Part shown: positions 49,990 through 64,000 of the stretch, in pieces
How positions within the stretch are numbered: position 1 is the first letter of the stretch
How the letters are laid out: each line of letters starts with the position of its first letter
Assembly: GCA_030522415.1 (NCBI GenBank)
Contig: CM060121.1
Span: forward strand, 11,295,976 to 11,359,975
Direction: 5' to 3'
From: Channallabes apus
Taxonomy: Eukaryota > Chordata > Actinopteri > Siluriformes > Clariidae
Length of the DNA stretch: 64,000 nucleotides
Program-made: the position numbers and the translations under genes
Notes under the pieces: generated by a model
The model's database searches: none
Seen by the model: only the letters and a program-made list of their open reading frames with translations
What the model was told of the DNA's origin: nothing

Positions 49990-52900
49990 CACACTGTGAG
50001 GTGTGTTACAATGAGTTACACTGTGTTACACTGTGAGGTGTGTTACACTGAGTTACACTGTGTTACACTGAGTTACACTGTGAGGTGTGTTACACTGAGT
50101 TACACTGTGTTACACTGTGAGGTGTGTTACACTGAGTTACAATGAGTTACACTGTGTTACACTGTGAGGTGTGTTACACTGAGTTACTCTGAGTTGCAAT
50201 GTGAGGTGTGTTACACTGAGTTACACTGTGTTACACTGTGTTACACTGTGAAGTGTTACACTGAGTTACACTGTGTTACACTGTGAGGTGTGTTACACTG
50301 AGTTACACTGTGTTACACTGTGTTACACTGAGTTACACTGTGAGGTGTGTTACACTGAGTTACACTGTGTTACACTGTGAGGTGTGTTACTACTGAGTTA
50401 CACTGAGTTACACTGTTTTACACTGTGAGGTGTGTTACACTGAGTTACACTGAGTTACACTGTGAGGTGTGTTACACTGAGTTACACTGAGTTACTCTGT
50501 GAGGTGTGTTACACTGAGTTACACTGTGAGGTGTGTTACACTGAGTTACACTGAGTTACACTGAGGTGTTACAATGAGGTATTACACTGAGTTACACTGT
50601 GAGGTGTGTTACACTGTGTTACACTGTGAGGTGTGTTACACTGAGTTGCACTGTGAGGTGTTACACTGAGTTACACTGTGTTACACTGTGTTACACTGAG
50701 TTAAACTGTGAGGTTTGTTACACTGAGTTACACTGTGTTACACTGTGTTACACTGAGTTACACTGTGAGGTGTGTTACACTGAGTTACACTGAGTTAAAC
50801 TGTGTTACACTGAGTTACACTGTGAGGTGTGTTACCCTGAGTTACACTGAGTTACACTGAGTTACACTGTGAGGTGAGTTAAACTGAGTTACACTGTGTT
50901 ACACTGTGAGGTGTGTTACACTGAGTTACACTGTTACACTGTGTTACACTGTGAGGTGTGTTACACTGAGTTACACTGAGTTACACTGTGTTACACTGTG
51001 TTACACTGTGAGGTGTGTTGCACTGAGTTACACTGAGTTACACTGAGTTACACTGTGAGGTGTTTTACACTGTGTGGTTTGTTACACTGAGTTACACTGA
51101 GTTACTCTGTGAGGTGTGTTACACTGAGTTAGACTGTGTTACACTGAGTTACACTGAGTTACACTGTGAGGTGTGTTACATTGAGTTACACTGAGTCACA
51201 CTGTGAGGTGTGTTACACTGAGTTACACTGTGTTACGCTGTGAGGTGTGTTACACTGAGTTACACTGTGTTACACTGTGAGGTATGTTACAATGAGTTAC
51301 ACTGAGTTACACTGTGAGGTGTGTTACACTGAGTTACACTGTGTTACACTGTGTTACACTGTGAGGTGTGTTACACTGAGTTACACTGAGTCACACTGTG
51401 AGGTGTGTTACACTGAGTTACACTGTGTTACACTGTGTTACACTGTGTTACACTGTGAGGTGTGTTACACTGAGTTACACTGTCTTACACTGTGTTACAC
51501 TGTGACGTGTGTTACACTGAGTTACACTGAGTTACACTGTGTTACACTGTGAGGTGTGTTACACTGAGTTACACTGAGTTACACTGTGTTACACTGTGAA
51601 GTGTTACACTGAGTTACACTGTGTTACACTTTGAGGTGTGTTACACTGAGTTACACTGTGTTACACTGTGTTACACTGTGAGGTGTGTTACACTGAGTTA
51701 CACTGTGTTACACTGTGTTACACTGAGTTACACTGTGAGGTGTGTTACACTGAGTTACACTGTGTTACACTGTGAGGTGTGTTACTACTGAGTTACACTG
51801 AGTTACACTGTGTTACACTGTGAGGTGTGTTACACTGAGTTACACTGAGTTACACTGTGAGGTGTGTTACACTGAGTTACACTGAGTTACTCTGTGAGGT
51901 GTGTTACACTGAGTTACACTGTGAGGTGTGTTACACTGAGTTACACTGAGTTACACTGAGGTGTTACAATGAGGTATTACACTGAGTTACACTGTGAGGT
52001 GTGTTACACTGTGTTACACTGTGAGGTGTGTTACACTGAGTTGCACTGTGAGGTGTGTTACACTGAGTTACACTGAGTTACACTGTGAAGTGTTACACTG
52101 AGTTACACTGTGTTACACTGTGTTACACTGAGTTAAACTGTGAGGTTTGTTACACTGAGTTACACTGTGTTACACTGTGTTACACTGAGTTACACTGTGA
52201 GGTGTGTTACACTGAGTTACACTGAGTTAAACTGTGTTACACTGAGTTACACTGTGAGGTGTGTTACCCTGAGTTACACTGAGTTACACTGAGTTACACT
52301 GTGAGGTGAGTTAAACTGAGTTACACTGTGTTACACTGTGAGGTGTGTTACACTGAGTTACACTGTTACACTGTGTTACACTGTGAGGTGTGTTACACTG
52401 AGTTACACTGAGTTACACTGTGTTACACTGTGAGGTGTGTTGCACTGAGTTACACTGAGTTACACTGAGTTACACTGTGAGGTGTTTTACACTGTGTGGT
52501 GTGTTACACTGAGTTACACTGAGTTACTCTGTGAGGTGTGTTACACTGAGTTAGACTGTGTTACACTGAGTTACACTGAGTTACACTGTGAGGTGTGTTA
52601 CATTGAGTTACACTGAGTCACACTGTGAGGTGTGTTACACTGAGTTACACTGTGTTACGCTGTGAGGTGTGTTACACTGAGTTACACTGTGTTACACTGT
52701 GAGGTATGTTACAATGAGTTACACTGAGTTACACTGTGAGGTGTGTTACACTGAGTTACACTGTGTTACACTGTGTTACACTGTGAGGTGTGTTACACTG
52801 AGTTACACTGAGTCACACTGTGAGGTGTGTTACACTGAGTTACACTGTGTTACACTGTGTTACACTGTGTTACACTGTGAGGTGTGTTACACTGAGTTAC

Positions 52901-55900
52901 ACTGTCTTACACTGTGTTACACTGTGAGGTGTGTTACACTGAGTTACACTGTGTTACACTGAGTTACACTGTGAGGTGTGTTACACTGAGTTACACTGTG
53001 TTACACTGTGAGGTGTGTTACACTGAGTTACAATGAGTTACACTGTGTTACACTGTGAGGTGTGTTACATTGAGTTACACTGAGTTACACTGTGTTACAC
53101 TGAGTTACACTGTGAGGTGTGTTACACTGAGTTACACTGAGTTACACTGTGTTACACTGAGTTACACTGAGTTACACTGTGAGGTGTGTTACACTGAGTT
53201 ACACTGAGTTACACTGTAAGGTGTGTTACACTGAGTTACACTGAGTTACACTGTGTTACACTGAGTTACACTACTGTGTTACACTGTGTTACACTGTGAG
53301 GTGTGTTACACTGAGTTACACTGTGTTACACTGTGAGGTGTGTTACACTGTGTTACACTGAGTTACACTGTGAGGTGAGTTACACTGAGTTACACTGTGT
53401 TACACTGTGAGGTGAGTTACACTGAGTTACACTGTGTTACACTGTGTTACACTGTGTTACACTGTGTTACACTGTGAGGTGTGTTACACTGAGTTACACT
53501 GTGTTACACTGAGTTATACTGAGATACACTGTGAGGTGTGTTACATTGAGTTACACTGAGTCACACTGTGAGGTGTGTAACACTGAGTTACACTTAGTTA
53601 CACTGTGAAGTGTTACACTGAGTTACACTGTGTTAGACTGTGAGGTGTGTTACACTGAGTTACACTGTGTTACACTGTGAGGTATGTTACAATGAGTTAC
53701 ACTGAGTTACACTGTGAGGTGTGTTACACTGAGTTACACTGTGTTACACTGTGTTACACTGTGAGGTGTGTTACACTGAGTTACACTGAGTCACACTGTG
53801 AGGTGTGTTACACTGAGTTACACTGTGTTACACTGTGTTACACTGTGTTACACTGTGAGGTGTGTTACACTGAGTTACACTGTCTTACACTGTGTTACAC
53901 TGTGACGTGTGTTACACTGAGTTACACTGAGTTACACTGTGTTACACTGTGAGGTGTGTTACACTGAGTTACACTGAGTTACACTGTGTTACACTGTGAA
54001 GTGTTACACTGAGTTACACTGTGTTACACTTTGAGGTGTGTTACACTGAGTTACACTGTGTTACACTGTGTTACACTGTGAGGTGTGTTACACTGAGTTA
54101 CACTGTGTTACACTGTGTTACACTGAGTTACACTGTGAGGTGTGTTACACTGAGTTACACTGTGTTACACTGTGAGGTGTGTTACTACTGAGTTACACTG
54201 AGTTACACTGTGTTACACTGTGAGGTGTGTTACACTGAGTTACACTGAGTTACACTGTGAGGTGTGTTACACTGAGTTACACTGAGTTACTCTGTGAGGT
54301 GTGTTACACTGAGTTACACTGTGAGGTGTGTTACACTGAGTTACACTGAGTTACACTGAGGTGTTACAATGAGGTATTACACTGAGTTACACTGTGAGGT
54401 GTGTTACACTGTGTTACACTGTGAGGTGTGTTACACTGAGTTGCACTGTGAGGTGTGTTACACTGAGTTACACTGAGTTACACTGTGAAGTGTTACACTG
54501 AGTTACACTGTGTTACACTGTGTTACACTGAGTTAAACTGTGAGGTTTGTTACACTGAGTTACACTGTGTTACACTGTGTTACACTGAGTTACACTGTGA
54601 GGTGTGTTACACTGAGTTACACTGAGTTAAACTGTGTTACACTGAGTTACACTGTGAGGTGTGTTACCCTGAGTTACACTGAGTTACACTGAGTTACACT
54701 GTGAGGTGAGTTAAACTGAGTTACACTGTGTTACACTGTGAGGTGTGTTACACTGAGTTACACTGTTACACTGTGTTACACTGTGAGGTGTGTTACACTG
54801 AGTTACACTGAGTTACACTGTGTTACACTGTGAGGTGTGTTGCACTGAGTTACACTGAGTTACACTGAGTTACACTGTGAGGTGTTTTACACTGTGTGGT
54901 GTGTTACACTGAGTTACACTGAGTTACTCTGTGAGGTGTGTTACACTGAGTTAGACTGTGTTACACTGAGTTACACTGAGTTACACTGTGAGGTGTGTTA
55001 CATTGAGTTACACTGAGTCACACTGTGAGGTGTGTTACACTGAGTTACACTGTGTTACGCTGTGAGGTGTGTTACACTGAGTTACACTGTGTTACACTGT
55101 GAGGTATGTTACAATGAGTTACACTGAGTTACACTGTGAGGTGTGTTACAATGAGTTACACTGTGTTACACTGTGTTACACTGTGAGGTGTGTTACACTG
55201 AGTTACACTGAGTCACACTGTGAGGTGTGTTACACTGAGTTACACTGTGTTACACTGTGTTACACTGTGTTACACTGTGAGGTGTGTTACACTGAGTTAC
55301 ACTGTCTTACACTGTGTTACACTGTGAGGTGTGTTACACTGAGTTACACTGTGTTACACTGAGTTACACTGTGAGGTGTGTTACACTGAGTTACACTGTG
55401 TTACACTGTGAGGTGTGTTACACTGAGTTACAATGAGTTACACTGTGTTACACTGTGAGGTGTGTTACATTGAGTTACACTGAGTTACACTGTGTTACAC
55501 TGAGTTACACTGTGAGGTGTGTTACACTGAGTTACACTGAGTTACACTGTGTTACACTGAGTTACACTGAGTTACACTGTGAGGTGTGTTACACTGAGTT
55601 ACACTGAGTTACACTGTAAGGTGTGTTACACTGAGTTACACTGAGTTACACTGTGTTACACTGAGTTACACTACTGTGTTACACTGTGTTACACTGTGAG
55701 GTGTGTTACACTGAGTTACACTGTGTTACACTGTGAGGTGTGTTACACTGTGTTACACTGAGTTACACTGTGAGGTGAGTTACACTGAGTTACACTGTGT
55801 TACACTGTGAGGTGAGTTACACTGAGTTACACTGTGTTACACTGTGTTACACTGTGTTACACTGTGTTACACTGTGAGGTGTGTTACACTGAGTTACACT

Positions 55901-58080
55901 GTGTTACACTGAGTTATACTGAGATACACTGTGAGGTGTGTTACATTGAGTTACACTGAGTCACACTGTGAGGTGTGTAACACTGAGTTACACTTAGTTA
56001 CACTGTGAAGTGTTACACTGAGTTACACTGTGTTAGACTGTGAGGTGTGTTACACTGAGTTACACTGAGTCACACTGTGAGGTGTGTTACAATGAGTTAC
56101 ACTGTGTTACACTGTGAGGTGTGTTACACTGAGTTACACTGTGTTACACTGAGTTACACTGTGAGGTGTGTTACACTGAGTTACACTGTGTTACACTGTG
56201 AGGTGTGTTACACTGAGTTACAATGAGTTACACTGTGTTACACTGTGAGGTGTGTTACACTGAGTTACTCTGAGTTGCAATGTGAGGTGTGTTACACTGA
56301 GTTACACTGTGTTACACTGTGTTACACTGTGAAGTGTTACACTGAGTTACACTGTGTTACACTGTGAGGTGTGTTACACTGAGTTACACTGTGTTACACT
56401 GTGTTACACTGAGTTACACTGTGAGGTGTGTTACACTGAGTTACACTGTGTTACACTGTGAGGTGTGTTACTACTGAGTTACACTGAGTTACACTGTTTT
56501 ACACTGTGAGGTGTGTTACACTGAGTTACACTGAGTTACACTGTGAGGTGTGTTACACTGAGTTACACTGAGTTACTCTGTGAGGTGTGTTACACTGAGT
56601 TACACTGTGAGGTGTGTTACACTGAGTTACACTGAGTTACACTGAGGTGTTACAATGAGGTATTACACTGAGTTACACTGTGAGGTGTGTTACACTGTGT
56701 TACACTGTGAGGTGTGTTACACTGAGTTGCACTGTGAGGTGTTACACTGAGTTACACTGTGTTACACTGTGTTACACTGAGTTAAACTGTGAGGTTTGTT
56801 ACACTGAGTTACACTGTGTTACACTGTGTTACACTGAGTTACACTGTGAGGTGTGTTACACTGAGTTACACTGAGTTAAACTGTGTTACACTGAGTTACA
56901 CTGTGAGGTGTGTTACCCTGAGTTACACTGAGTTACACTGAGTTACACTGTGAGGTGAGTTAAACTGAGTTACACTGTGTTACACTGTGAGGTGTGTTAC
57001 ACTGAGTTACACTGTTACACTGTGTTACACTGTGAGGTGTGTTACACTGAGTTACACTGAGTTACACTGTGTTACACTGTGTTACACTGTGAGGTGTGTT
57101 GCACTGAGTTACACTGAGTTACACTGAGTTACACTGTGAGGTGTTTTACACTGTGTGGTTTGTTACACTGAGTTACACTGAGTTACTCTGTGAGGTGTGT
57201 TACACTGAGTTAGACTGTGTTACACTGAGTTACACTGAGTTACACTGTGAGGTGTGTTACATTGAGTTACACTGAGTCACACTGTGAGGTGTGTTACACT
57301 GAGTTACACTGTGTTACGCTGTGAGGTGTGTTACACTGAGTTACACTGTGTTACACTGTGAGGTATGTTACAATGAGTTACACTGAGTTACACTGTGAGG
57401 TGTGTTACACTGAGTTACACTGTGTTACACTGTGTTACACTGTGAGGTGTGTTACACTGAGTTACACTGAGTCACACTGTGAGGTGTGTTACACTGAGTT
57501 ACACTGTGTTACACTGTGTTACACTGTGTTACACTGTGAGGTGTGTTACACTGAGTTACACTGTCTTACACTGTGTTACACTGTGACGTGTGTTACACTG
57601 AGTTACACTGAGTTACACTGTGTTACACTGTGAGGTGTGTTACACTGAGTTACACTGAGTTACACTGTGTTACACTGTGAAGTGTTACACTGAGTTACAC
57701 TGTGTTACACTTTGAGGTGTGTTACACTGAGTTACACTGTGTTACACTGTGTTACACTGTGAGGTGTGTTACACTGAGTTACACTGTGTTACACTGTGTT
57801 ACACTGAGTTACACTGTGAGGTGTGTTACACTGAGTTACACTGTGTTACACTGTGAGGTGTGTTACTACTGAGTTACACTGAGTTACACTGTGTTACACT
57901 GTGAGGTGTGTTACACTGAGTTACACTGAGTTACACTGTGAGGTGTGTTACACTGAGTTACACTGAGTTACTCTGTGAGGTGTGTTACACTGAGTTACAC
58001 TGTGAGGTGTGTTACACTGAGTTACACTGAGTTACACTGAGGTGTTACAATGAGGTATTACACTGAGTTACACTGTGAGG
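49990..58080. repeat. 6,081-bp offset higher-order copies in the satellite
   Basis: The block from about 49990 to 51998 recurs at 56071 to 58079 (offset 6,081), including the unusual GTTTTACACTG and TGACGTGTG variants (51507 and 57588). The intervening 2,400-bp pair lies between the two copies, so amplification happened at more than one scale. Confidence 0.75.
51236..56060. repeat. 2,400-bp higher-order tandem duplication in the satellite
   Basis: Lines at 51241 onward and 53641 onward agree at an offset of exactly 2,400 bp until about 56060. I noticed only one difference, C versus A in the unit near 52751/55151. Identity before 51236 and after 56060 breaks off sharply. This is a recent unequal-exchange or amplification event. 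Confidence 0.88.
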
Positions 58081-61000
58081 TGTGTTACACTGAGTTACAC
58101 TGAGTTACACTGTGAAGTGTTACACTGAGTTACACTGTGTTACACTGTGTTACACTGAGTTAAACTGTGAGGTTTGTTACACTGAGTTACACTGTGTTAC
58201 ACTGTGTTACACTGAGTTACACTGTGAGGTGTGTTACACTGAGTTACACTGAGTTAAACTGTGTTACACTGAGTTACACTGTGAGGTGTGTTACCCTGAG
58301 TTACACTGAGTTACACTGAGTTACACTGTGAGGTGAGTTAAACTGAGTTACACTGTGTTACACTGTGAGGTGTGTTACACTGAGTTACACTGTTACACTG
58401 TGTTACACTGTGAGGTGTGTTACACTGAGTTACACTGAGTTACACTGTGTTACACTGTGAGGTGTGTTGCACTGAGTTACACTGAGTTACACTGAGTTAC
58501 ACTGTGAGGTGTTTTACACTGTGTGGTGTGTTACACTGAGTTACACTGAGTTACTCTGTGAGGTGTGTTACACTGAGTTAGACTGTGTTACACTGAGTTA
58601 CACTGAGTTACACTGTGAGGTGTGTTACATTGAGTTACACTGAGTCACACTGTGAGGTGTGTTACACTGAGTTACACTGTGTTACGCTGTGAGGTGTGTT
58701 ACACTGAGTTACACTGTGTTACACTGTGAGGTATGTTACAATGAGTTACACTGAGTTACACTGTGAGGTGTGTTACACTGAGTTACACTGTGTTACACTG
58801 TGTTACACTGTGAGGTGTGTTACACTGAGTTACACTGAGTCACACTGTGAGGTGTGTTACACTGAGTTACACTGTGTTACACTGTGTTACACTGTGTTAC
58901 ACTGTGAGGTGTGTTACACTGAGTTACACTGTCTTACACTGTGTTACACTGTGAGGTGTGTTACACTGAGTTACACTGAGTTACACTGTGTTACACTGTG
59001 AGGTGTGTTACACTGAGTTACACTGAGTTACACTGGGAGGTGTGTTACACTGAGTTACAATGAGTTGCAATGTGAGGTGTGTTACACTGTCACACTGAGT
59101 TACACTGAGTTACACTGTGAGTTGTGTTACACTGAGATACACTGAGTTACACTGTGAGGTGTGTTACACTGAGTTACACTGAGTTACTCTGTGAGGTGTG
59201 TTACACTGAGTTACACTGTGAGGTGTGTTACACTGAGTTACACTGAGTTACACTGAGGTGTTACAATGAGGTATTACACTGAGTTACACTGTGAGGTGTG
59301 TTACACTGTGTTACACTGTGAGGTGTGTTACACTGAGTTGCACTGTGAGGTGTGTTACACTGAGTTACACTGAGTTACACTGTGAAGTGTTACACTGAGT
59401 TACACTGTGTTACACTGTGTTACACTGAGTTAAACTGTGAGGTTTGTTACACTGAGTTACACTGAGTTAAACTGTGTTACACTGAGTTACACTGTGAGGT
59501 GTGTTACACTGAGTTACACTGAGTTACACTGTGTTACACTGTCAGGTGTTTTACACTGAGTTACACTGAGTTACACTGTGAGGTGTGTTACACTGAGTTA
59601 GACTGTGTTACACTGAGTTACACTGAGTTACACTGTGAGGTGTGTTACATTGAGTTACACTGAGTCACACTGTGAGGTGTGTTACACTGAGTTACACTGT
59701 GTTACGCTGTGAGGTGTGTTACACTGAGTTACACTGTGTTACACTGTGAGGTATGTTACAATGAGTTACACTGAGTTACACTGTGAGGTGTGTTACACTG
59801 AGTTACACTGTGTTACACTGTGTTACACTGTGAGGTGTGTTACACTGAGTTACACTGAGTCACACTGTGAGGTGTGTTACACTGAGTTACACTGTGTTAC
59901 ACTGTGTTACACTGTGTTACACTGTGAGGTGTGTTACACTGAGTTACACTGTCTTACACTGTGTTACACTGTGAGGTGTGTTACACTGAGTTACACTGAG
60001 TTACAATGTGTTACACTGTGAGGTGTGTTACACTGAGTTACACTGAGTTACACTGTGTTACACTGTGAGGTGTGTTACACTGAGTTACACTGTGTTACAC
60101 TGTGTTACACTGTGAGGTGTGTTACACTGAGTTACACTGAGTCACACTGTGAGGTGTGTTACACTGAGTTACACTGTGTTACACTGTGTTACACTGTGAG
60201 GTGTGTTACACTGAGTTACACTGTGTTACACTGTGTTACACTGTGTTACACTGAGTTACACTGTGAGGTGTGTTACCCTGAGTTACACTGAGTTACACTG
60301 AGTTACACTGTGAGGTGAGTTAAACTGAGTTACACTGTGTTACACTGTGAGGTGTGTTACACTGAGTTACACTGTTACACTGTGTTACACTGTGAGGTGT
60401 GTTACACTGAGTTACACTGAGTTACACTGTGTTACACTGTGAGGTGTGTTGCACTGAGTTACACTGAGTTACACTGAGTTACACTGTGAGGTGTTTTACA
60501 CTGTGTGGTGTGTTACACTGAGTTACACTGAGTTACTCTGTGAGGTGTGTTACACTGAGTTAGACTGTGTTACACTGAGTTACACTGAGTTACACTGTGA
60601 GGTGTGTTACATTGAGTTACACTGAGTCACACTGTGAGGTGTGTTACACTGAGTTACACTGTGTTACGCTGTGAGGTGTGTTACACTGAGTTACACTGTG
60701 TTACACTGTGAGGTATGTTACAATGAGTTACACTGAGTTACACTGTGAGGTGTGTTACACTGAGTTACACTGTGTTACACTGTGTTACACTGTGAGGTGT
60801 GTTACACTGAGTTACACTGAGTCACACTGTGAGGTGTGTTACACTGAGTTACACTGTGTTACACTGTGTTACACTGTGTTACACTGTGAGGTGTGTTACA
60901 CTGAGTTACACTGTCTTACACTGTGTTACACTGTGAGGTGTGTTACACTGAGTTACACTGAGTTACACTGTGTTACACTGTGAGGTGTGTTACACTGAGT

Positions 61001-64000
61001 TACACTGAGTTACACTGGGAGGTGTGTTACACTTAGTTACAATGAGTTGCAATGTGAGGTGTGTTACACTGTCACACTGAGTTACACTGAGTTACACTGT
61101 GAGTTGTGTTACACTGAGATACACTGAGTTACACTGTGAGGTGTGTTACACTGAGTTACACTGAGTTACACTGTGTTACACTGTCAGGTGTTTTACACTG
61201 AGTTACACTGAGTTACACTGTGAGGTGTGTTACACTGAGTTAGACTGTGTTACACTGAGTTACACTGAGTTACACTGTGAGGTGTGTTACATTGAGTTAC
61301 ACTGAGTCACACTGTGAGGTGTGTTACACTGAGTTACACTGTGTTACGCTGTGAGGTGTGTTACACTGAGTTACACTGTGTTACACTGTGAGGTATGTTA
61401 CAATGAGTTACACTGAGTTACACTGTGAGGTGTGTTACACTGAGTTACACTGTGTTACACTGTGTTACACTGTGTTACACTGTGTTACACTGTGAGGTGT
61501 GTTACACTGAGTTACACTGAGTCACACTGTGAGGTGTGTTACACTGAGTTACACTGTGTTACACTGTGTTACACTGTGAGGTGTGTTACACTGAGTTACA
61601 CTGTCTTACACTGTGTTACACTGTGAGGTGTGTTACACTGAGTTACACTGAGTTACAATGTGTTACACTGTGAGGTGTGTTACACTGAGTTACACTGAGT
61701 TACACTGTGTTACACTGTGAGGTGTGTTACACTGAGTTACACTGTGTTACACTGTGTTACACTGTGAGGTGTGTTACACTGAGTTACACTGAGTCACACT
61801 GTGAGGTGTGTTACACTGAGTTACACTGTGTTACACTGTGTTACACTGTGAGGTGTGTTACACTGAGTTACACTGTGTTACACTGTGTTACACTGAGTTA
61901 CACTGTGAGGTGTGTTACACTGAGTTACACTGTGTTACACTGTGAGGTGTGTTACTACTGAGTTACACTGAGTTACACTGTGTTACACTGTGAGGTGTGT
62001 TACACTGAGTTACCCTGAGTTACACTGTGAGGTGTGTTACACTGAGTTACACTGAGTTACTCTGTGAGGTGTGTTACATTGAGTTACACTGAGTCACACT
62101 GTGAGGTGTGTTACACTGAGTTACACTGTGTTACGCTGTGAGGTGTGTTACACTGAGTTACACTGTGTTACACTGTGAGGTATGTTACAATGAGTTACAC
62201 TGAGTTACACTGTGAGGTGTGTTACACTGAGTTACACTGTGTTACACTGTGAGGTGTGTTACACTGAGTTACACTGAGTCACACTGTGAGGTGTGTTACA
62301 CTGAGTTACACTGTGTTACACTGTGTTACACTGTGTTACACTGTGAGGTGTGTTACACTGAGTTACACTGTCTTACACTGTGTTACACTGTGAGGTGTGT
62401 TACACTGAGTTACACTGAGTTACAATGTGTTACACTGTGAGGTGTGTTACACTGAGTTACACTGAGTTACACTGTGTTACACTGTGAGGTGTGTTACACT
62501 GAGTTACACTGTGTTACACTGTGTTACACTGTGAGGTGTGTTACACTGAGTTACACTGAGTCACACTGTGAGGTGTGTTACACTGAGTTACACTGTGTTA
62601 CACTGTGTTACACTGTGAGGTGTGTTACACTGAGTTACACTGTGTTACACTGTGTTACACTGAGTTACACTGTGAGGTGTGTTACCCTGAGTTACACTGA
62701 GTTACACTGAGTTACACTGTGAGGTGAGTTAAACTGAGTTACACTGTGTTACACTGTGAGGTGTGTTACACTGAGTTACACTGTTACACTGTGTTACACT
62801 GTGAGGTGTGTTACACTGAGTTACACTGAGTTACACTGTGTTACACTGTGAGGTGTGTTGCACTGAGTTACACTGAGTTACACTGAGTTACACTGTGAGG
62901 TGTTTTACACTGTGTGGTGTGTTACACTGAGTTACACTGAGTTACTCTGTGAGGTGTGTTACACTGAGTTAGACTGTGTTACACTGAGTTACACTGAGTT
63001 ACACTGTGAGGTGTGTTACATTGAGTTACACTGAGTCACACTGTGAGGTGTGTTACACTGAGTTACACTGTGTTACGCTGTGAGGTGTGTTACACTGAGT
63101 TACACTGTGTTACACTGTGAGGTATGTTACAATGAGTTACACTGAGTTACACTGTGAGGTGTGTTACACTGAGTTACACTGTGTTACACTGTGTTACACT
63201 GTGAGGTGTGTTACACTGAGTTACACTGAGTCACACTGTGAGGTGTGTTACACTGAGTTACACTGTGTTACACTGTGTTACACTGTGTTACACTGTGAGG
63301 TGTGTTACACTGAGTTACACTGTCTTACACTGTGTTACACTGTGAGGTGTGTTACACTGAGTTACACTGAGTTACACTGTGTTACACTGTGAGGTGTGTT
63401 ACACTGAGTTACACTGAGTTACACTGGGAGGTGTGTTACACTGAGTTACAATGAGTTGCAATGTGAGGTGTGTTACACTGTCACACTGAGTTACACTGAG
63501 TTACACTGTGAGTTGTGTTACACTGAGATACACTGAGTTACACTGTGAGGTGTGTTACACTGAGTTACACTGAGTTACACTGTGTTACACTGTCAGGTGT
63601 TTTACACTGAGTTACACTGAGTTACACTGTGAGGTGTGTTACACTGAGTTAGACTGTGTTACACTGAGTTACACTGAGTTACACTGTGAGGTGTGTTACA
63701 TTGAGTTACACTGAGTCACACTGTGAGGTGTGTTACACTGAGTTACACTGTGTTACGCTGTGAGGTGTGTTACACTGAGTTACACTGTGTTACACTGTGA
63801 GGTATGTTACAATGAGTTACACTGAGTTACACTGTGAGGTGTGTTACACTGAGTTACACTGTGTTACACTGTGTTACACTGTGTTACACTGTGTTACACT
63901 GTGAGGTGTGTTACACTGAGTTACACTGAGTCACACTGTGAGGTGTGTTACACTGAGTTACACTGTGTTACACTGTGTTACACTGTGAGGTGTGTTACAC

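Larger units (their letters stand above)
40750..64000. repeat. satellite DNA of 10-bp and 17-bp units
   Basis: Over 23 kb, continuing past the window. The basic unit is GTTACACTGA or GTTACACTGT (10 bp). At irregular intervals a unit extends to GTTACACTGTGAGGTGT (17 bp). Point variants (TTAAACTG, GTCACACTG, TTAGACTG, TTGCACTG, TTACTCTG) mark positions that recur in the same order, revealing higher-order copies. All units are in one orientation. Open frames here simply translate the repeat (VTLSYTELHC-like) and are not genes. The chromosomal role is unknown; a centromeric, pericentromeric or other heterochromatic block is possible. Confidence 0.97.

Noticed and set aside
43534..63392. Many open frames of 60-91 codons in the satellite with similar products (MRYVTMSYTELHC, CEVCYTELHC)
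   Set aside because: They are translations of the 10/17-bp repeat, have no independent start context, and recur only because the repeat recurs.
40750..64000. Telomeric or subtelomeric repeat
   Set aside because: No TTAGGG units or degenerate telomere tract were seen; the unit is GTTACACTGA-type.

Overview
This is vertebrate, almost certainly teleost, nuclear DNA. It carries one recognisable host gene, sarcalumenin (SRL), split into short phase-consistent exons with GT/AG borders. Around it lies a dense mosaic of fish-type mobile elements: Tc1, hAT-like MITEs, a tRNA-derived SINE, Ty3/Gypsy chromovirus, endogenous retrovirus and a short non-autonomous LTR element. I see no bacterial genes, CRISPR array or operons. 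The species cannot be named from the sequence alone.  Layout. (1) 1-3300: foldback/MITE debris, a 29-bp minisatellite and a decayed Tc1 relic. (2) About 3300-14402: SRL on the plus strand. A candidate TATA box and first exon (3302-3406, with an in-frame TGA) precede five well-supported exons at 4468-4572, 4834-4929, 9484-9600, 11064-11297 and 13331-14142, with a poly(A) signal near 14397. They encode an acidic N-terminus and an EHD/dynamin-like GTPase domain (P-loop, DTPG and NKAD motifs visible). (3) 14403-18937: intergenic DNA with MITE and foldback fragments. (4) 18938-24177: a complete chromovirus with 500-bp LTRs that look identical, a GAGTG target duplication and one uninterrupted 1402-codon gag-pol frame ending in a chromodomain. 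It sits inside a split hAT-like element. (5) 24692-33270: a very similar copy of the last SRL exon and its 3' UTR. It is interrupted by a defective gamma-type endogenous retrovirus (25065-32963, CCTAC target duplication), which is itself interrupted in gag by an apparently intact Tc1 transposon (26166-27783). (6) 34859-37196: a 2.3-kb LTR element with identical 362-bp LTRs and a CCCGT duplication. It has no pol; it encodes an acidic, coiled-coil, proline-rich protein built on 69-bp tandem repeats. (7) 37197-40749: MITE fragments, a minus-strand SINE and CA microsatellites. (8) 40750 to the window end: more than 23 kb of satellite built from 10-bp and 17-bp units, with kilobase-scale higher-order duplications.  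The most interesting signal is the pair of LTR elements at 18938 and 34859. Both LTRs end in CGTGACA. Both are followed by GA and then a short primer-binding segment complementary to the LTR's own sequence about 30 bp downstream of a TATA-like box. That is the layout expected for Tf1/sushi-type self-priming, and it suggests the small element is a non-autonomous relative that could be mobilised by an autonomous one. The small element's reading frame also appears to start inside its own LTR. The nested insertions give a relative order: SRL exon duplication, then retrovirus, then Tc1.
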